The notes: generated by a model from the letters alone, not told the origin. A stretch of DNA of 64,000 nucleotides from Methanohalophilus portucalensis (GCF_002761295.1 NZ_CP017881.1:495087-559086), one strand, 5' to 3'. Numbered from the stretch's first letter, positions 10,369-21,535 are shown. Program-made: numbers and translations.

Positions 10369-10920
10369 ATGGGACTTGAAACAGTAATCAAAGACGTTAT
10401 GGATGTTGCGCAGGCGAAGGCCTCTGAGATCAATGCAGAGGCAGATGCCGAAGCGTCCCGTATTCTAGAGGATGCAAAGCAATCCGCCAAAGAAATCAAA
10501 GGGAAACGTCTTGCCAAAGCGGAAGATGAAATTCAGCGTATGAAACGGCAAGAATTATCCAGTGCAAATCTCGAAGTCAAAAGGACAATGCTCAATGCAC
10601 GTAAAGAAGTGCTTGAAAAAGCCTATAACCAGGCATTCAATGAGATTGCAGGGTTATCTGCGGATAAACAGGAAACACTTCTCAAGAATATCATAGAAAG
10701 TCATGAATCTAAAGGCAGCCGTATCTATTCCAATAAGGAATCAGAAGATTTGGTGAAAAAACTGTCCTCTTTAGAGTATGCAGGCAACATCGATTGTGTT
10801 GGAGGTGTTGTTATAGAGAATGAGGATGGTAGTATCAGGCTTGATTATACCTATGATGGAATTCTTGACAGCGTGTATGAGCAGAACCTGAAACAGATTT
10901 CAGATATCTTATTCGGGTGA
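10369..10920 (+). CDS. ahaE: A1Ao ATP synthase subunit E
   Basis: Peripheral-stalk partner of subunit H, 183 aa: an N-terminal coiled coil (about residues 10-100) and a globular C-terminal domain that caps the A1 head. An in-frame TTG lies further upstream at 10321, but it falls inside the hairpin. I placed the start at ATG 10369 (MGLETVIKDVM), which has a GGTG-type ribosome-binding site and gives the usual family length. The stop codon is 7 bp before ahaC. Confidence 0.92.
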   Translation: MGLETVIKDVMDVAQAKASEINAEADAEASRILEDAKQSAKEIKGKRLAKAEDEIQRMKRQELSSANLEVKRTMLNARKEVLEKAYNQAFNEIAGLSADKQETLLKNIIESHESKGSRIYSNKESEDLVKKLSSLEYAGNIDCVGGVVIENEDGSIRLDYTYDGILDSVYEQNLKQISDILFG

Positions 10921-10927
10921 TATCAAA

Positions 10928-12001
10928 ATGAGGCTTTTCCAGAGACTCCGAAATAAGAGTTCCTCTGCAACAAGTAGCGGAGGATCAAATTATGCTTATG
11001 TAACTGCGCGTGTACGTGCAATGAAGAGCAATCTGCTTCCAAAAGAGACATATTCACGGCTTATGAACATGGATCTTGATGAAATTACCCGTTTTATCGG
11101 AGAAACCCAGTATAAGCAGGATGTAGACGAACTTGCGCGGAAATTTGAAGGAGTAGATCTCATCGAGCATGCATTGAACAGGAATCTTGCAGTCACATTC
11201 TCTAAATTGATTGATATTTCCGAGGGTGAACTCAACTATCTAATCACGGAATATCTGAAAAATTATGACATCTGGGATATCAAAACTATTCTCAGAGGCA
11301 AGTATTACAATGCAACTCTTGAAGAGATAAAGGATAACCTTGTTTCTGCCGGTCAATTCAAGTATAATTTCCTGTCTGAAATTGCTGAAAAGGAATCTTA
11401 TGAGAATGTTATTGAGGCACTCAGCAATACTGATTATTATCCAATTCTTAAGAATTATGACGGGACTAACCTTCCTGAAATTGAAAATCAGCTTGATAAG
11501 TTATATTATCAGAGGCTGTTCAATGCAATTGGTACACCCAAATCAAGTGATCGTAAACTATTTTCCAAGCTCATTCGTACTGAGATTGACATAAAGAATA
11601 TTAAAACAATGTTCAGGATGAAGAAAGAAGGTGTTGAAGATGGTGAACTTGAAGATCTGGTTCTAGATGGTGGTCTCCGGCTTAGTCTGAAAGAAATAAA
11701 CTCATTGGTTCCTCTGCCTTTTGCAGATTTTATAAATTCACTTGAAAAATACCCATATTGGAGTGCGATTTCAGATTTTGCATCTCCTGATATGGAGTCT
11801 CTTGTTGATCTGGAAACAAGCCTCACCAAGTACACCATAAAGTCTGCTGCCAGTTTTTCGCATGAGTATCCCCTTTCTATTGTTCCGATCATGGATTACA
11901 TGATCAGCAAGAAAAACGAGGTTAACAACCTGAGGATAATTACGAGAGGAAAGGCAGCTAATCTGGATGAAGATATAATTAAAAACCAGTTGGTGATTTG
12001 A
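10928..12001 (+). CDS. ahaC: A1Ao ATP synthase subunit C
   Basis: Subunit C (357 aa) is the V-ATPase d-like socket that couples the central stalk to the c-ring. It shows the family's three-fold repeat of helical units, for example [18 protein letters not shown] and the related [13 protein letters not shown] and [12 protein letters not shown] segments. The TGA stop codon overlaps the ATG of ahaF by one base. The first ~20 residues are serine-rich and look disordered. Confidence 0.93.
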   Translation: MRLFQRLRNKSSSATSSGGSNYAYVTARVRAMKSNLLPKETYSRLMNMDLDEITRFIGETQYKQDVDELARKFEGVDLIEHALNRNLAVTFSKLIDISEGELNYLITEYLKNYDIWDIKTILRGKYYNATLEEIKDNLVSAGQFKYNFLSEIAEKESYENVIEALSNTDYYPILKNYDGTNLPEIENQLDKLYYQRLFNAIGTPKSSDRKLFSKLIRTEIDIKNIKTMFRMKKEGVEDGELEDLVLDGGLRLSLKEINSLVPLPFADFINSLEKYPYWSAISDFASPDMESLVDLETSLTKYTIKSAASFSHEYPLSIVPIMDYMISKKNEVNNLRIITRGKAANLDEDIIKNQLVI

Positions 12002-12303
12002 TGGACTTGGCAGTTGTAGGCGATGGTGAATTTGTCACCGGTTTTCGATTGGCCGGTGTGCAGAAAGTCTATGAGATTAATGAAGAATCCAAACTGGAGG
12101 AAACAGTAAAGGGAATATTCAACGATTCTTCCATAGGCATTCTTGTAATGCACAGTAATGATTTTGATAAGCTACCGGAGACCTTAAGAGACACTCTGAG
12201 TGAATCCGTCGAACCAACATTGGTAACCCTTGGCGGAACCGGACAAAGCTCTAACTTACGGGATAAAATAAAACAAGCGGTAGGTGTAGATTTGTGGAAA
12301 TGA
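12001..12303 (+). CDS. ahaF: A1Ao ATP synthase subunit F
   Basis: A 100-aa central-stalk subunit with the CheY-like fold of the family, beginning [21 protein letters not shown] use ATG 12001 instead of the in-frame TTG at 11998, because a GGTGAT ribosome-binding site lies just upstream and the ATG overlaps the ahaC stop codon. The end overlaps the start of ahaA by 10 bp. It contacts subunits A/B and D and modulates rotation. Confidence 0.93.
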   Translation: MDLAVVGDGEFVTGFRLAGVQKVYEINEESKLEETVKGIFNDSSIGILVMHSNDFDKLPETLRDTLSESVEPTLVTLGGTGQSSNLRDKIKQAVGVDLWK

Positions 12304-14030
12304 ATGGTGAAATTTATCGAGTGGCAGGACCTGTTGTCACAGTCACCGGTATCAAGCCGAAGATGTATGATGTGGTAAAAGTAGGTCATGAAGGACTGAT
12401 GGGTGAAGTAATCCGTATAGAGGGTGAAAAAGCTACAGTTCAGGTATATGAAGACACATCCGGCATAAAACCGGGAGAGCCTGTAGCAAATACGGGAATG
12501 CCTCTTTCAGTAGAACTGGGTCCAGGCCTCCTGGAAAGTATTTATGATGGTATACAGAGACCTCTGGAAGTTCTCCAGCAAAAAATGGGAGACTTCATTG
12601 AAAGAGGAGTAACAGCAAACGGTCTTACCAGGGAAAAGAAGTGGGAATTCACTCCTACAGTATCCAAAGGAGACAGTGTCAAAGGTGGAGATATTATCGG
12701 TGTTGTCCAGGAAACACCCAATCTCGAACACAAGATAATGGTCCCACCAAGAAAGTCAGGAACTGTAGAAGATATCAAAAGTGGTAAATTCGTAGTTGAT
12801 GAGACTGTTTGTGTACTCTCTGATGGCTCTGAACTATCTCTTATGCAGAAATGGCCTGTAAGAGATCCCAGGCCAGTAGGCAAGAAACTCTCGCCAACAA
12901 AACCTCTTGTAACAGGGCAGAGAATCCTTGATGGAATGTTCCCTGTGGCAAAAGGTGGTACAGCAGCGATCCCCGGTCCTTTCGGATCAGGAAAAACTGT
13001 TACCCAGCAGCAACTTGCAAAGTGGAGTGACACTGATATTGTGGTTTACATCGGATGTGGCGAACGTGGAAATGAAATGGCCGATGTACTGAATGAATTC
13101 CCGGAACTGGAAGACCCAAAGACCGGAAGGCCACTCATGGAACGTACAGTTCTTATCGCAAACACCTCCAATATGCCTGTGGCTGCTCGTGAAGCATCTG
13201 TTTATACAGGAATTACCATTGCTGAGTATTACCGTGACATGGGTTATGATGTATCTCTCATGGCAGATTCAACCTCCAGATGGGCAGAAGCAATGAGGGA
13301 AATTTCCTCCAGGCTTGAAGAAATGCCCGGTGAAGAAGGATATCCGGCATATCTGTCCGCCAGGCTTTCTGAATTCTATGAACGTGCAGGAGCAGTCCAT
13401 TCTCTGGCAGGTCTTGATGGTTCCATTACTGTCATCGGTGCAGTTTCACCTCCCGGTGGTGACTTCTCCGAGCCTGTTACACAGAATACCCTGCGTATCG
13501 TAAAGGTATTCTGGGCACTGGATGCAAAACTGTCCCAGAAGAGACACTTCCCTGCAATTGACTGGCTTAGCAGTTACAGTCTTTACAATGACAGGCTTGC
13601 AGGCTGGTTTACAGAAAATGTCGGCAGCGACTGGAATGAACTGAGGGATAACGCAATGGATATTCTTCAGGAAGAAGCCGAACTTCAGGAAATTGTGCAA
13701 CTTGTAGGTTCAGATGCACTCCCTGAGGACCAGCAGCTTACCCTTGAAATTGCCAGGATGCTTCGTGAATACTTCCTGCAGCAGAACGCTTTCCATCCCG
13801 TGGACACTTTCTGCCCCTTTGACAGGCAGTATAAACTTCTGAAATCTGTATCACGGTTTGGCGAAAAAGCAATCGATAAAATGGAAAATGGAGTCCCCAT
13901 CAACAAGATCATGGAAATGGAGTCCAAGGATGAACTTGCCAAGGTCAAATATGAGGAAGACTTTGATGCAGCCCTTGAAACAATCATGACAAAGATGGAT
14001 GAAGAGTTCACAAAGCTCGGAGGCAACTGA
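12294..14030 (+). CDS. ahaA: A1Ao ATP synthase catalytic subunit A
   Basis: The nucleotide-hydrolysing and synthesising subunit, 578 aa, with the Walker A loop GPFGSGKT near residue 227, the archaeal/V-type non-homologous insert at about residues 110-200, and the catalytic-region segment GCGERGNEM. The start is taken as GTG 12294 ([15 protein letters not shown]), seven bases after a GGTG ribosome-binding site; ATG 12300 is the alternative. Two to three base gaps link it to ahaB. It forms an A3B3 hexamer with the next gene product. Confidence 0.97.
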   Translation: MEMNGEIYRVAGPVVTVTGIKPKMYDVVKVGHEGLMGEVIRIEGEKATVQVYEDTSGIKPGEPVANTGMPLSVELGPGLLESIYDGIQRPLEVLQQKMGDFIERGVTANGLTREKKWEFTPTVSKGDSVKGGDIIGVVQETPNLEHKIMVPPRKSGTVEDIKSGKFVVDETVCVLSDGSELSLMQKWPVRDPRPVGKKLSPTKPLVTGQRILDGMFPVAKGGTAAIPGPFGSGKTVTQQQLAKWSDTDIVVYIGCGERGNEMADVLNEFPELEDPKTGRPLMERTVLIANTSNMPVAAREASVYTGITIAEYYRDMGYDVSLMADSTSRWAEAMREISSRLEEMPGEEGYPAYLSARLSEFYERAGAVHSLAGLDGSITVIGAVSPPGGDFSEPVTQNTLRIVKVFWALDAKLSQKRHFPAIDWLSSYSLYNDRLAGWFTENVGSDWNELRDNAMDILQEEAELQEIVQLVGSDALPEDQQLTLEIARMLREYFLQQNAFHPVDTFCPFDRQYKLLKSVSRFGEKAIDKMENGVPINKIMEMESKDELAKVKYEEDFDAALETIMTKMDEEFTKLGGN

Positions 14031-14032
14031 AA

Positions 14033-15415
14033 ATGACCAAAGAATACAAAACCATTGTAGATATTGCAGGACCACTCATATTCCTTGAAAAAACAGAGCC
14101 TGTAGGATATGGGGAACTTGTTCAGATTAATCTTCCTGATGGGACTACCAAGAGAGGTCAGGTTCTTGACACCTCCGCAGATATGGTTGTTGTACAGGTT
14201 TTCGAAGGAACTCAGGGTTTGAATGACGAATCCGGTGTAGTATTCAGTGGAGAAACCATCAAACTTCCTGTTGCAAAAGATCTCCTCGGTCGTATCCTTT
14301 CCGGATCTGGAGAACCCCTTGATGGTGGTCCAAGAATTATCCCTGAAAAAAGGGTCGATGTGAATGGGGCTTCAATGAACCCTTATTCCAGGAGGCCACC
14401 TGAAGAATTTATCCAGACAGGAATATCCACGATTGACGGTACAAACACTCTTGTAAGAGGTCAGAAACTTCCTATCTTCTCTGGATCAGGTCTGCCACAT
14501 AATGAGATTGCTCTGCAGATTGCAAGACAGGCAAAAGTACCCGGTTCTGAAGAAGAATTTGCTGTGGTATTTGCTGCAATGGGTATCACCAATGAGGAAG
14601 CCCAGTCATTCATGGAAGATTTCGAGAAGACAGGTGCTCTTGAAAGGGCGACAGTTTTCCTCAATCTTGCAGACGACCCTGCAGTAGAGCGTATCATCAC
14701 CCCGAGGATGGCACTGACAGCAGCAGAGTATCTTGCATACGAACACGATATGCATGTACTTGTAATCCTGACTGATATTACAAATTACTGTGAAGCACTC
14801 CGCCAGATGGGTGCAGCCCGTGAAGAAGTGCCCGGTAGACGTGGGTATCCCGGTTACATGTACACTGACCTTGCATCCCTCTATGAACGTGCAGGTGTAA
14901 TCAAAGGTAACAAGGGATCTGTAACCCAGTTTTCTATCCTGACGATGCCTGGTGACGATATAACTCACCCGATACCAGATCTTTCTGGTTATATTACCGA
15001 AGGTCAGATTGTGGTATCCCGTGAACTTCACAGGAAGGGTATCTACCCACCAATCAATGTGCTCCCATCCCTTTCCCGTCTTATGAATTCCGGTATAGGG
15101 GAAGGTAAGACAAGAGATGATCACAAAGCAGTATCCGACCAGTTGTATGCCGGGTATGCAGAAGGACGTGACCTTCGTGGACTGGTTGCAATTGTCGGTA
15201 AAGAATCCCTTTCCGAAAGAGACCAGAGAATCTTGGAATTTGCCGATCTTTTCGAAGACCGTTTTGTAAGACAGGCAAAAGATGAAGACAGGAATATCGA
15301 AGATACTCTGTCCACAGCATGGGAAATCCTTTCCGAGCTTCCGGAAGCACAGCTCACCAGGATAGACAATAAGTATATCGATAAATATCACCCTGCACAT
15401 CAAAAAGCAGAGTGA
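14033..15415 (+). CDS. ahaB: A1Ao ATP synthase regulatory subunit B
   Basis: Non-catalytic partner of subunit A in the A3B3 head, 460 aa. As usual for B subunits, the P-loop is not conserved ([12 protein letters not shown] in its place). The start has a GGAGG ribosome-binding site inside the last codons of ahaA. A long reverse-strand reading frame lies over its second half but has no coding support. Confidence 0.97.
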   Translation: MTKEYKTIVDIAGPLIFLEKTEPVGYGELVQINLPDGTTKRGQVLDTSADMVVVQVFEGTQGLNDESGVVFSGETIKLPVAKDLLGRILSGSGEPLDGGPRIIPEKRVDVNGASMNPYSRRPPEEFIQTGISTIDGTNTLVRGQKLPIFSGSGLPHNEIALQIARQAKVPGSEEEFAVVFAAMGITNEEAQSFMEDFEKTGALERATVFLNLADDPAVERIITPRMALTAAEYLAYEHDMHVLVILTDITNYCEALRQMGAAREEVPGRRGYPGYMYTDLASLYERAGVIKGNKGSVTQFSILTMPGDDITHPIPDLSGYITEGQIVVSRELHRKGIYPPINVLPSLSRLMNSGIGEGKTRDDHKAVSDQLYAGYAEGRDLRGLVAIVGKESLSERDQRILEFADLFEDRFVRQAKDEDRNIEDTLSTAWEILSELPEAQLTRIDNKYIDKYHPAHQKAE

Positions 15416-15432
15416 ACAAAGAGTGATCCACT

Positions 15433-16050
15433 ATGGGCACAAAGGATGTTAAACCAACTCGTTCCGAACTTATTGAACTGAAGAAAAAGATAAAACTGTC
15501 CCAGAGCGGCCACAAGTTGCTTAAAATGAAAAGGGATGGTCTTATCCTGGAATTCTTTGAGATTTTGAACAAGGCCAAGGGTGTACGGAACGAACTGGAT
15601 GACGCCTATGACAATGCCACTGAAAAAATAGGGATCGCTGAGGCAGTCGAGGGCAGAATGGTAATAAAATCCACTGCTCTTGCTCTCAAAGATGGACCTG
15701 AAATAAGTCTTGAAAGCCACAACATTATGGGTGTGGTGGTCCCTAAGATCGAAGCATCCAGTGTGCATAAACCCATCAACAAAAGGGGATACGGTATTCT
15801 CGGGACAAGTTCCTACATCGATGAAACTGTCGATTCATATGAGATCCTTGTTGACAAGATTATTCTTGCAGCAGAGATTGAGACCACTATGAAAAGGTTA
15901 CTTGAAGACATCGAGAAAACAAAAAGACGTGTAAATGCCCTTGAATTCAAGGTAATTCCCGAAATGCAGGAAGCAATGGACTTCATCCGTTTCCGGCTGG
16001 ATGAGATGGAACGTGAAAACACCTTCCGCTTAAAGAGGATTAAGGCATAA
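15433..16050 (+). CDS. ahaD: A1Ao ATP synthase subunit D
   Basis: The 205-aa central rotor shaft, with long N- and C-terminal helices forming an antiparallel coiled coil (about residues 8-75 and 135-205) around a short globular middle. It begins MGTKDVKPTRSELIELKKK behind a GTGATCC ribosome-binding site, a perfect complement to archaeal 16S rRNA. Its TAA stop overlaps the ATG of ahaG by one base. Confidence 0.95.
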   Translation: MGTKDVKPTRSELIELKKKIKLSQSGHKLLKMKRDGLILEFFEILNKAKGVRNELDDAYDNATEKIGIAEAVEGRMVIKSTALALKDGPEISLESHNIMGVVVPKIEASSVHKPINKRGYGILGTSSYIDETVDSYEILVDKIILAAEIETTMKRLLEDIEKTKRRVNALEFKVIPEMQEAMDFIRFRLDEMERENTFRLKRIKA

Positions 16051-16223
16051 TGCCTACTGCAGCACCTGATCGGCCAGGACTGGCCGACAGGCTTTTTTTT
16101 AAAATCACACAACCCCACAACCTTGCGCGTATTCTGCGCTGGGCATGGTTAATATCCCTTATGATGCTGGTATTTGGGTATCTTATCATTTATTTCAGGG
16201 TTTCAGAATACTTGAATATCTGA
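16050..16223 (+). CDS. ahaG: AhaG-like small membrane protein of the ATP synthase operon (57 aa)
   Basis: A 57-residue ORF starting at ATG 16050, overlapping the ahaD stop codon. The N-terminal 30 residues are polar and basic, followed by one hydrophobic helix (about residues 31-49, WAWLISLMMLVFGYLIIYF). Its place at the end of the operon, size and topology match ahaG of Methanosarcina aha operons, whose function is not established; it may help assembly. The tight overlap with ahaD argues that it is a real gene. Confidence 0.75.
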   Translation: MPTAAPDRPGLADRLFFKITQPHNLARILRWAWLISLMMLVFGYLIIYFRVSEYLNI

Positions 16224-16225
16224 TT

Positions 16226-16242
16226 ATACAATTGACTTGTAT
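16226..16242 (+). terminator. Weak hairpin after ahaG
   Basis: ATACAA and TTGTAT pair around a 5-base loop directly after the ahaG stop codon. The stem is short and A/T-rich, so this is only a possible 3' end of the aha transcript. Confidence 0.25.
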
Positions 16243-16362
16243 CATTCAGTAAAGTATATATATCTTCTTCCACTATATATGAACCGATAAATAAACAACA
16301 TGCGGTTCTATTAGTTGTGATATTTTGCTCAACAAAGGTGGTATACCTATTTAATTTCATTC

Positions 16363-16416
16363 TGCCTGCATTATTTTTTTAGCTGTGCGTATGTTCTTAT
16401 GCAATTTTTGCAGGCA
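16363..16416 (+). promoter_or_regulatory. Nested inverted repeats in the ablAB upstream region
   Basis: TGCCTGCA (16363-16370) and TGCAGGCA (16409-16416) form a perfect 8-bp outer stem. Inside lies a second stem TGCGTA/TATGCA (16386-16391, 16398-16403, one G-U pair). The element ends 43 bases before the ablA start codon. It may be a folded leader or a DNA operator for salt induction. No T-tract follows it on the plus strand, so it is unlikely to be a terminator. Confidence 0.5.
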
Positions 16417-16459
16417 AAATCATTCAATAAGTAATATAAATTAAAAATGTGGTACATTT

Positions 16460-17773
16460 ATGACACAGCACACACAAGCACAAAAAGAAATAGCTAAAAA
16501 AATCGATTCTGATACTGTTATTGCCAACTGGAAGGATTGGAGATGGCAACTCAAGCATTCTATTGGTGATATTGATACATTTGAGACTTTACTTGGCATC
16601 AAATTCAAACCCGGGGAAAAGGATAAACTCAAACAAACTCTGGAAAAATTCCCATTATCCGTAACTCCATACTACCTTTCCCTCATAGATGCCGAGGATT
16701 TCAGGAATGATCCCATATTCCTGCAGGCCTTTCCTTCACCAAAGGAGCTGGACATCGATGAAGACGATCTTGAAGATCCTCTTTCTGAGGATGAGGACAG
16801 TCCTGTTGAAGGAATCACACACAGGTATCCGGACAGGGTACTATTCCATATAAGCAACACATGTTCGATGTACTGCAGGCACTGTACACGTAAGAGAAAA
16901 GTGGGAGATGTAGATTCCATTCCTACAAAGGATGCAGTCTCTGAAGGACTGGAATACATCAGGAATACCCCACAGGTACGAGATGTCCTGCTTTCGGGCG
17001 GAGATCCTTTTATGTTGCCTGATGCTTATCTGGACTGGATCCTGGCAAAATTGCGGGAAATTCCTCATGTTGAGATTATTCGTATCGGTACAAGGATGCC
17101 CGTGGTGCTTCCTTACAGGGTAACTGATGATCTTGTAAAAATACTCAAAAAGCATCATCCGCTCTGGATCAATACTCACTTCAACCATCCACGTGAAGTA
17201 ACGGCATCTTCCAGGGAAGCCCTGCGCAAACTTGCAGATGCAGGAATTCCCCTCGGAAACCAGACGGTGTTACTTTCAGGAGTGAATGACTGCCACAGGA
17301 TTATGAAAAGGCTTGTACAGAAACTTGTGCAAAACCGTGTACGTCCTTATTATCTCTACCAGTGTGACCTTTCGGAAGGCCTGTCCCATTTCCGCACTCC
17401 GGTTGGCAAGGGTATAGAAATAATGGAACACCTCATCGGCCACACAAGTGGTTTTGCAGTTCCTACCTATGTTATCGATGCTCCCCATGGAGGAGGTAAG
17501 ATACCTGTCATGCCTTCCTATCTTATATCCTGGTCCACCAACAGGGTTATTTTGCGTAACTATGAGGGTGTAATCACCTCATATAAAGAACCGGATTCCT
17601 ATGAGCCGATATACTGTGACCGTAAATGCGAAGAATGTAAACTCCAGCTCAAACTTGACGATGCAGCTGAATATAAATCTACAGGTATTGCAAAACTGCT
17701 TGCCGATAATGATGAAGTTGTAAGTCTTGTACCGGAAGATACCGAAAGAATGGAGAGAAGGGACGTTGAGTGA
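16460..17773 (+). CDS. ablA: Lysine 2,3-aminomutase (osmolyte synthesis)
   Basis: A radical SAM, PLP-dependent enzyme that converts L-alpha-lysine to L-beta-lysine, the first step to N-epsilon-acetyl-beta-lysine, a compatible solute of methanogens at high salt. The 437-aa protein has the cluster motif C-x3-C-x2-C in CSMYCRHC, the following TRKRKVG segment, and the SGGDP loop typical of KamA/AblA. An acidic insertion ([16 protein letters not shown]) precedes the cluster domain. It overlaps ablB by 8 bp. An upstream structured region may carry salt control. Confidence 0.95.
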   Translation: MTQHTQAQKEIAKKIDSDTVIANWKDWRWQLKHSIGDIDTFETLLGIKFKPGEKDKLKQTLEKFPLSVTPYYLSLIDAEDFRNDPIFLQAFPSPKELDIDEDDLEDPLSEDEDSPVEGITHRYPDRVLFHISNTCSMYCRHCTRKRKVGDVDSIPTKDAVSEGLEYIRNTPQVRDVLLSGGDPFMLPDAYLDWILAKLREIPHVEIIRIGTRMPVVLPYRVTDDLVKILKKHHPLWINTHFNHPREVTASSREALRKLADAGIPLGNQTVLLSGVNDCHRIMKRLVQKLVQNRVRPYYLYQCDLSEGLSHFRTPVGKGIEIMEHLIGHTSGFAVPTYVIDAPHGGGKIPVMPSYLISWSTNRVILRNYEGVITSYKEPDSYEPIYCDRKCEECKLQLKLDDAAEYKSTGIAKLLADNDEVVSLVPEDTERMERRDVE

Positions 17774-18596
17774 TATAATCGAAAATATAGGCAGCTCCCT
17801 GATCCAGCACGGTACGTACAACAATCGTATTTACCTTATGAAACTGGATACTGGCGATCTGCCGGATATTATACCTGAAATGGATCAGTTGGCAGAACAA
17901 CGCGGCTACAGCAAGATATTTGCAAAAGTCCCTGCAGATTCCAGAGTCGCTTTTGAAGCAAAGGGATATATAAAGGAGGCTGGTGTTCCCGGCTATTATT
18001 CCGGCAAGAAAGAAGCCCTGTTCATGTGTAAATATTTCTCAGAGCACAGACAGGAGGACACACAGGCCGAGGATGACCGGATCATCACCACTGCCAGAGG
18101 TAAGGCAGGAGACATCATGAAACCTGAATTACCCGAAGGTTTCCTTATACGGATATGTACGGAAGCGGATGTGCCTGCAATGGCAGAGATCTACGCCGAA
18201 GTGTTCCCTACATATCCTTTTCCTATCCAGGACCCGGCCTACCTGAAAGAGACCATGGAAGATAATGTTGTATATTTCGCAGTTGAAAATGAAGGTAACA
18301 TAGTTGCCCTTTCCTCCTGCGAGATCGATTTTGAAAACCGGAATGCGGAAATGACCGACTTTGCCACACTCCCTCAGTTCAGGGGAATGGGTCTGTCCAC
18401 TTATCTCCTCTCAAAGATGGAAACAGAAATGAATAAGAAAGGGATCCTTATCTTTTATACAATTGCCCGGGCCGCGTCCTATGGTATGAATACTGTTTTT
18501 GCAAGGCTTGGGTATGAATTTACCGGAAAACTTGTTCAAAATACCAATATATCCGGTAACCTTGAAAATATGAATGTATGGTACAAGCGCATCTGA
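17766..18596 (+). CDS. ablB: Beta-lysine N6-acetyltransferase
   Basis: Acetylates beta-lysine to N-epsilon-acetyl-beta-lysine. The 276-aa product has an N-terminal domain of about 125 residues and a C-terminal GNAT acetyltransferase fold; the acetyl-CoA motif is [12 protein letters not shown] chose TTG 17766 ([11 protein letters not shown]) as start because it falls at the end of ablA and follows an AAGG-type ribosome-binding site. A further upstream TTG would lie deep inside ablA. With ablA it forms the two-gene osmolyte operon. Confidence 0.92.
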   Translation: MSDIIENIGSSLIQHGTYNNRIYLMKLDTGDLPDIIPEMDQLAEQRGYSKIFAKVPADSRVAFEAKGYIKEAGVPGYYSGKKEALFMCKYFSEHRQEDTQAEDDRIITTARGKAGDIMKPELPEGFLIRICTEADVPAMAEIYAEVFPTYPFPIQDPAYLKETMEDNVVYFAVENEGNIVALSSCEIDFENRNAEMTDFATLPQFRGMGLSTYLLSKMETEMNKKGILIFYTIARAASYGMNTVFARLGYEFTGKLVQNTNISGNLENMNVWYKRI

Positions 18597-18660
18597 GTAA
18601 CTCTTAAATAAACATTCCCCATATAATTATTGTTGACCAAAAGGGGAAAGATGATGTTTT

Positions 18661-20097
18661 ATGGAAGGCAGCGATAATTCAGGGAATGAAAAACAAGTAA
18701 GTATAGAAAATGAACCTATATTTCCCTGGGACGATGAACCTGCCGATGACAACAAATCCTTTTCTGAACAAACTGAAGATAAAGGTGGTCCGAATCAAAA
18801 AGAAGGGGATGTTGCCGAAAATACTGATTTTGACCACCATTTGGAAAAGAAACAACCTGATGAAAGTGATATTACTGACAGTTCTGCGGGTTTTTCCCAA
18901 AAATTGACATCAATGATAGGTCGATTGACCCGGCGCAGGGATTTCTTCCAGAATATAGATATCATTAAGGAAGGAAATCAACAGTCCAAAACAGAAAATC
19001 CTGTAAGAAAATTCTTACCTGCAGATCTACAGGTTTCAGATGAGTCTGACGATGAAGATTTTTACGATGAGAATACAGGAACCTACGGACAAAACCAGGA
19101 ATCATTTCAGTCGTACTCTGAATACGTAACAATTCCCCAATCCAATACAGAAATTGCTAAAATCAATAATCAGATAGAGAATATCAATCAGGCACTGGAA
19201 AACCTTGAGAATGAACAAAATACATTCTCTTCAGATAAAAAGGAAGTTCAGGAAAATTTGGCTTCAGAGCTTGATTCTACCGGCTCCAAAATAAACGACC
19301 TTCAGGACAAGATAGAGACTATTGAATTAAACGTTCAGTCCCTGCAGGAAGAAAAAAACGAAATCCGTGATGCACTGCAATCTATAGAACAAAATATGCA
19401 AACAATTACTTCCTCACATGCCAACCTGCAGCAATTACTGGAAAACAACAGGGAAGTTGCTCAATCAAGTATGGACTACTCCAACAAGGTTGTCCAGGGT
19501 GTTGCGAATGATCTCGATGAACTCAAGGCTTGCGGCCAAAAAAATGAACGCAAGATGGATGAAATTACAGAGGCCCTTTCTCTCCTTATGGCAGACATAT
19601 CACTTGTGAACAGCCAGAATCAGGAAGAAGGAAGTAAGGTTGAAGAGTATCGGAAGGAAAGTATACAGTTGGTTGAGGAAATGAAAAATTTTGTTGATGA
19701 ACAACTCAAAAAAACGGGCTCTTCCGGTTACTACAATGGCAGCAATGGTGTGATAATAAATAATATTGTCAAAAATTCCACCAACATAAAGCTTTGTATG
19801 GAGTGGCTTGAGTATCTCATGGAACTTGTTGGAAGGAACAATTTACAGGAAATCCTGGCTTATTATGAAGAACTCGGATGGATAAGTGAAGATGTGCGTC
19901 TGGATCTTTTGAGATATGCAGAAGGAATTGATTTCTATATCGAAAAAACCGACTGGAAAATGTCGCCCGATGAACATGTGAGGTCCATCTGGTTCATGGA
20001 AAAACTGGCAGGTTTGGAAGTTGACCGGAACAAACTTTCTGTCGTGGAAAAAGATATAAAGAAAGTCAAAAACGGCACGGAAATATACGGCATATAA
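18661..20097 (+). CDS. Coiled-coil protein with C-terminal FlaD/FlaE (ArlD/E)-type domain
   Basis: The 478-aa protein has a very acidic, low-complexity N-terminus (about residues 1-150), a long coiled coil (about 160-340) and a C-terminal globular domain (about 375-465) with WLEYLMELVGRNNL, YYEELGWISEDVR and SPDEHVRSIWFMEKL. Those segments resemble the FlaD/E domain found in the cytosolic platform of the archaellum motor. No archaellum motor genes are in the window, but a pilin operon lies convergently 12 bp away, so it may scaffold a type IV pilus machine. No signal peptide or membrane helix is seen. Confidence 0.7.
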   Translation: MEGSDNSGNEKQVSIENEPIFPWDDEPADDNKSFSEQTEDKGGPNQKEGDVAENTDFDHHLEKKQPDESDITDSSAGFSQKLTSMIGRLTRRRDFFQNIDIIKEGNQQSKTENPVRKFLPADLQVSDESDDEDFYDENTGTYGQNQESFQSYSEYVTIPQSNTEIAKINNQIENINQALENLENEQNTFSSDKKEVQENLASELDSTGSKINDLQDKIETIELNVQSLQEEKNEIRDALQSIEQNMQTITSSHANLQQLLENNREVAQSSMDYSNKVVQGVANDLDELKACGQKNERKMDEITEALSLLMADISLVNSQNQEEGSKVEEYRKESIQLVEEMKNFVDEQLKKTGSSGYYNGSNGVIINNIVKNSTNIKLCMEWLEYLMELVGRNNLQEILAYYEELGWISEDVRLDLLRYAEGIDFYIEKTDWKMSPDEHVRSIWFMEKLAGLEVDRNKLSVVEKDIKKVKNGTEIYGI

Positions 20098-20109
20098 CCA
20101 AAAAACTAT

Positions 20110-21525
20110 TCATTCTATAATATCGATATTCAGTTCATTCTGTGTTACATGTAAATAAGTGATTCCTCCGGCCTTCACATCATAGTCTATTGTCACTGAA
20201 GAAGTGTCATAATCTACCGGATCACTATTACCATGACTATTAATATTAAACACCACAGGACCATCTTTTGTCATTAGTTTCAAATAATGCTGGGTAAGGT
20301 CATTCAGCGAAAATGATGTGTTTCCGTCGTCCTCAATAACAACATCAGGAAGTTCAGTTGTATCTCCCGGGGTGTCCCATGAGAAATCCGGATCTGCACC
20401 GTTGTTGTTGGGGGGATCGTATTTCATCACAAAAGAATCATTTAGGAAATCCACTGTGCTTTCGCCCTCATTTACCTGGAATACATCCTCTCCTTCCCAA
20501 TATTCCACATAATTGCTATCCAGGGATGTATCCTTATAGGTAACCTCAATCTCCAACTGGTCATTGCCACCACTTTTGGAAAGGCTGTATATCAGAGTCT
20601 TTGTACCCGAAATTGCTTTTATTTCGTAGTTGGATGGATTCAGGTCTTGACTGCCTGCCGCTTTCAAACTCATAAAAAAATCATAGATAGGCAGAGTATT
20701 TGATGAATTCACAGCCCCTATTTTAATCTGGTTTGTAAGGGTTGTTGTTCCCATAGGGGGGATTACGTCAAGTTCAATAATTGCGGTTTTATTCACATCA
20801 TCCTTTTCTGCATTTGTATAGACCATTGACTCCGCATAATTGGCCCATGCATCATAATATTCACTTTCAATATAGATATATATCTTATCAGAGGTCACAG
20901 GATTTGTTCTTAATGTAGATATGGATGTGTTGGGATACAGGACAAAAGGCCTGTTGTCCGATGTTACGGCAATATTTACTTCTCCTTTCCCTGCTGTTGA
21001 GGAGGAGCCGTTGATCGTCATTAGGGGTAAAGTGAGTGTCTCTCCGTTGTAATGAAATTCTGGAGGTGAAACCATCACAGAACCGCCATTATCCCTGTAT
21101 TTTGACCAGACTCCACCACCTTCATAAGCAATCTTTCTTTCATCGAGTGTATATTCAAAGGTACCCAATGAGCAATTGAACTCCTCTATAGGTGTAGAAT
21201 TTGTAGTGTCCTAGATGACGATTTTTATATTACTGTTATCGGAATTTGAATCAGCATTAACACCAACTTCGCCTCCCATGAGGGAAAACGATGTAGTCTG
21301 GAGAGGAGATTCCCCGAGGGCTACTTTACTCATGCGGGAGTCAAGAATCGTAAAAGCCTGTTCTACTTTTTGCGATTTTGAATTATCCTTCAGTTCATCG
21401 ATTGCAGGGACGCTGTAGACCATCATTGCACTGATAGATATCACAGTAAGAGCAAACATGAGCAGAATCCCAATAACAGAAGAGACTGCCTTACAGGAGA
21501 CGGATAGTTTATTTCTTCGTATCAT
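20110..21525 (-). CDS. Pilin-like surface protein (DUF7289-type) with an in-frame TAG, candidate pyrrolysine codon
   Basis: One reading frame of 472 codons runs from ATG 21525 (GGTGG ribosome-binding site) to TGA at 20110, broken only by TAG at 21213-21211 (codon 105). Residues 1-40 are a basic leader plus hydrophobic helix (KAVSSVIGILLMFALTVIS) like archaeal prepilins. The part beyond the TAG aligns with the upstream paralogue at 21536-22324 (AYEGGGVWSKY against AYENTGVWARY), so both halves are one gene. The only start-like codon directly after the TAG is a TTG 14 codons later. Either TAG is read as pyrrolysine, or a nonsense mutation has made a pseudogene; the paralogue has CAG at about this position, one transition away. 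Confidence 0.7.
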
Positions 21526-21535
21526 ACGTCCACCA

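Noticed and set aside
14606-15403. 265-codon minus-strand frame opposite ahaB
   Set aside because: It lies wholly inside the conserved ATP synthase gene; its length comes from the codon use of ahaB.
20110-21168. Treating the second half of the TAG-split gene as a separate gene
   Set aside because: It would start at TTG without a ribosome-binding site, and it is in the same frame and co-linear with one paralogue.
20110-21525. Frameshift as explanation for the split gene
   Set aside because: Both halves are in the same frame (start positions differ by 357 bases, a multiple of three), so only the stop codon separates them.
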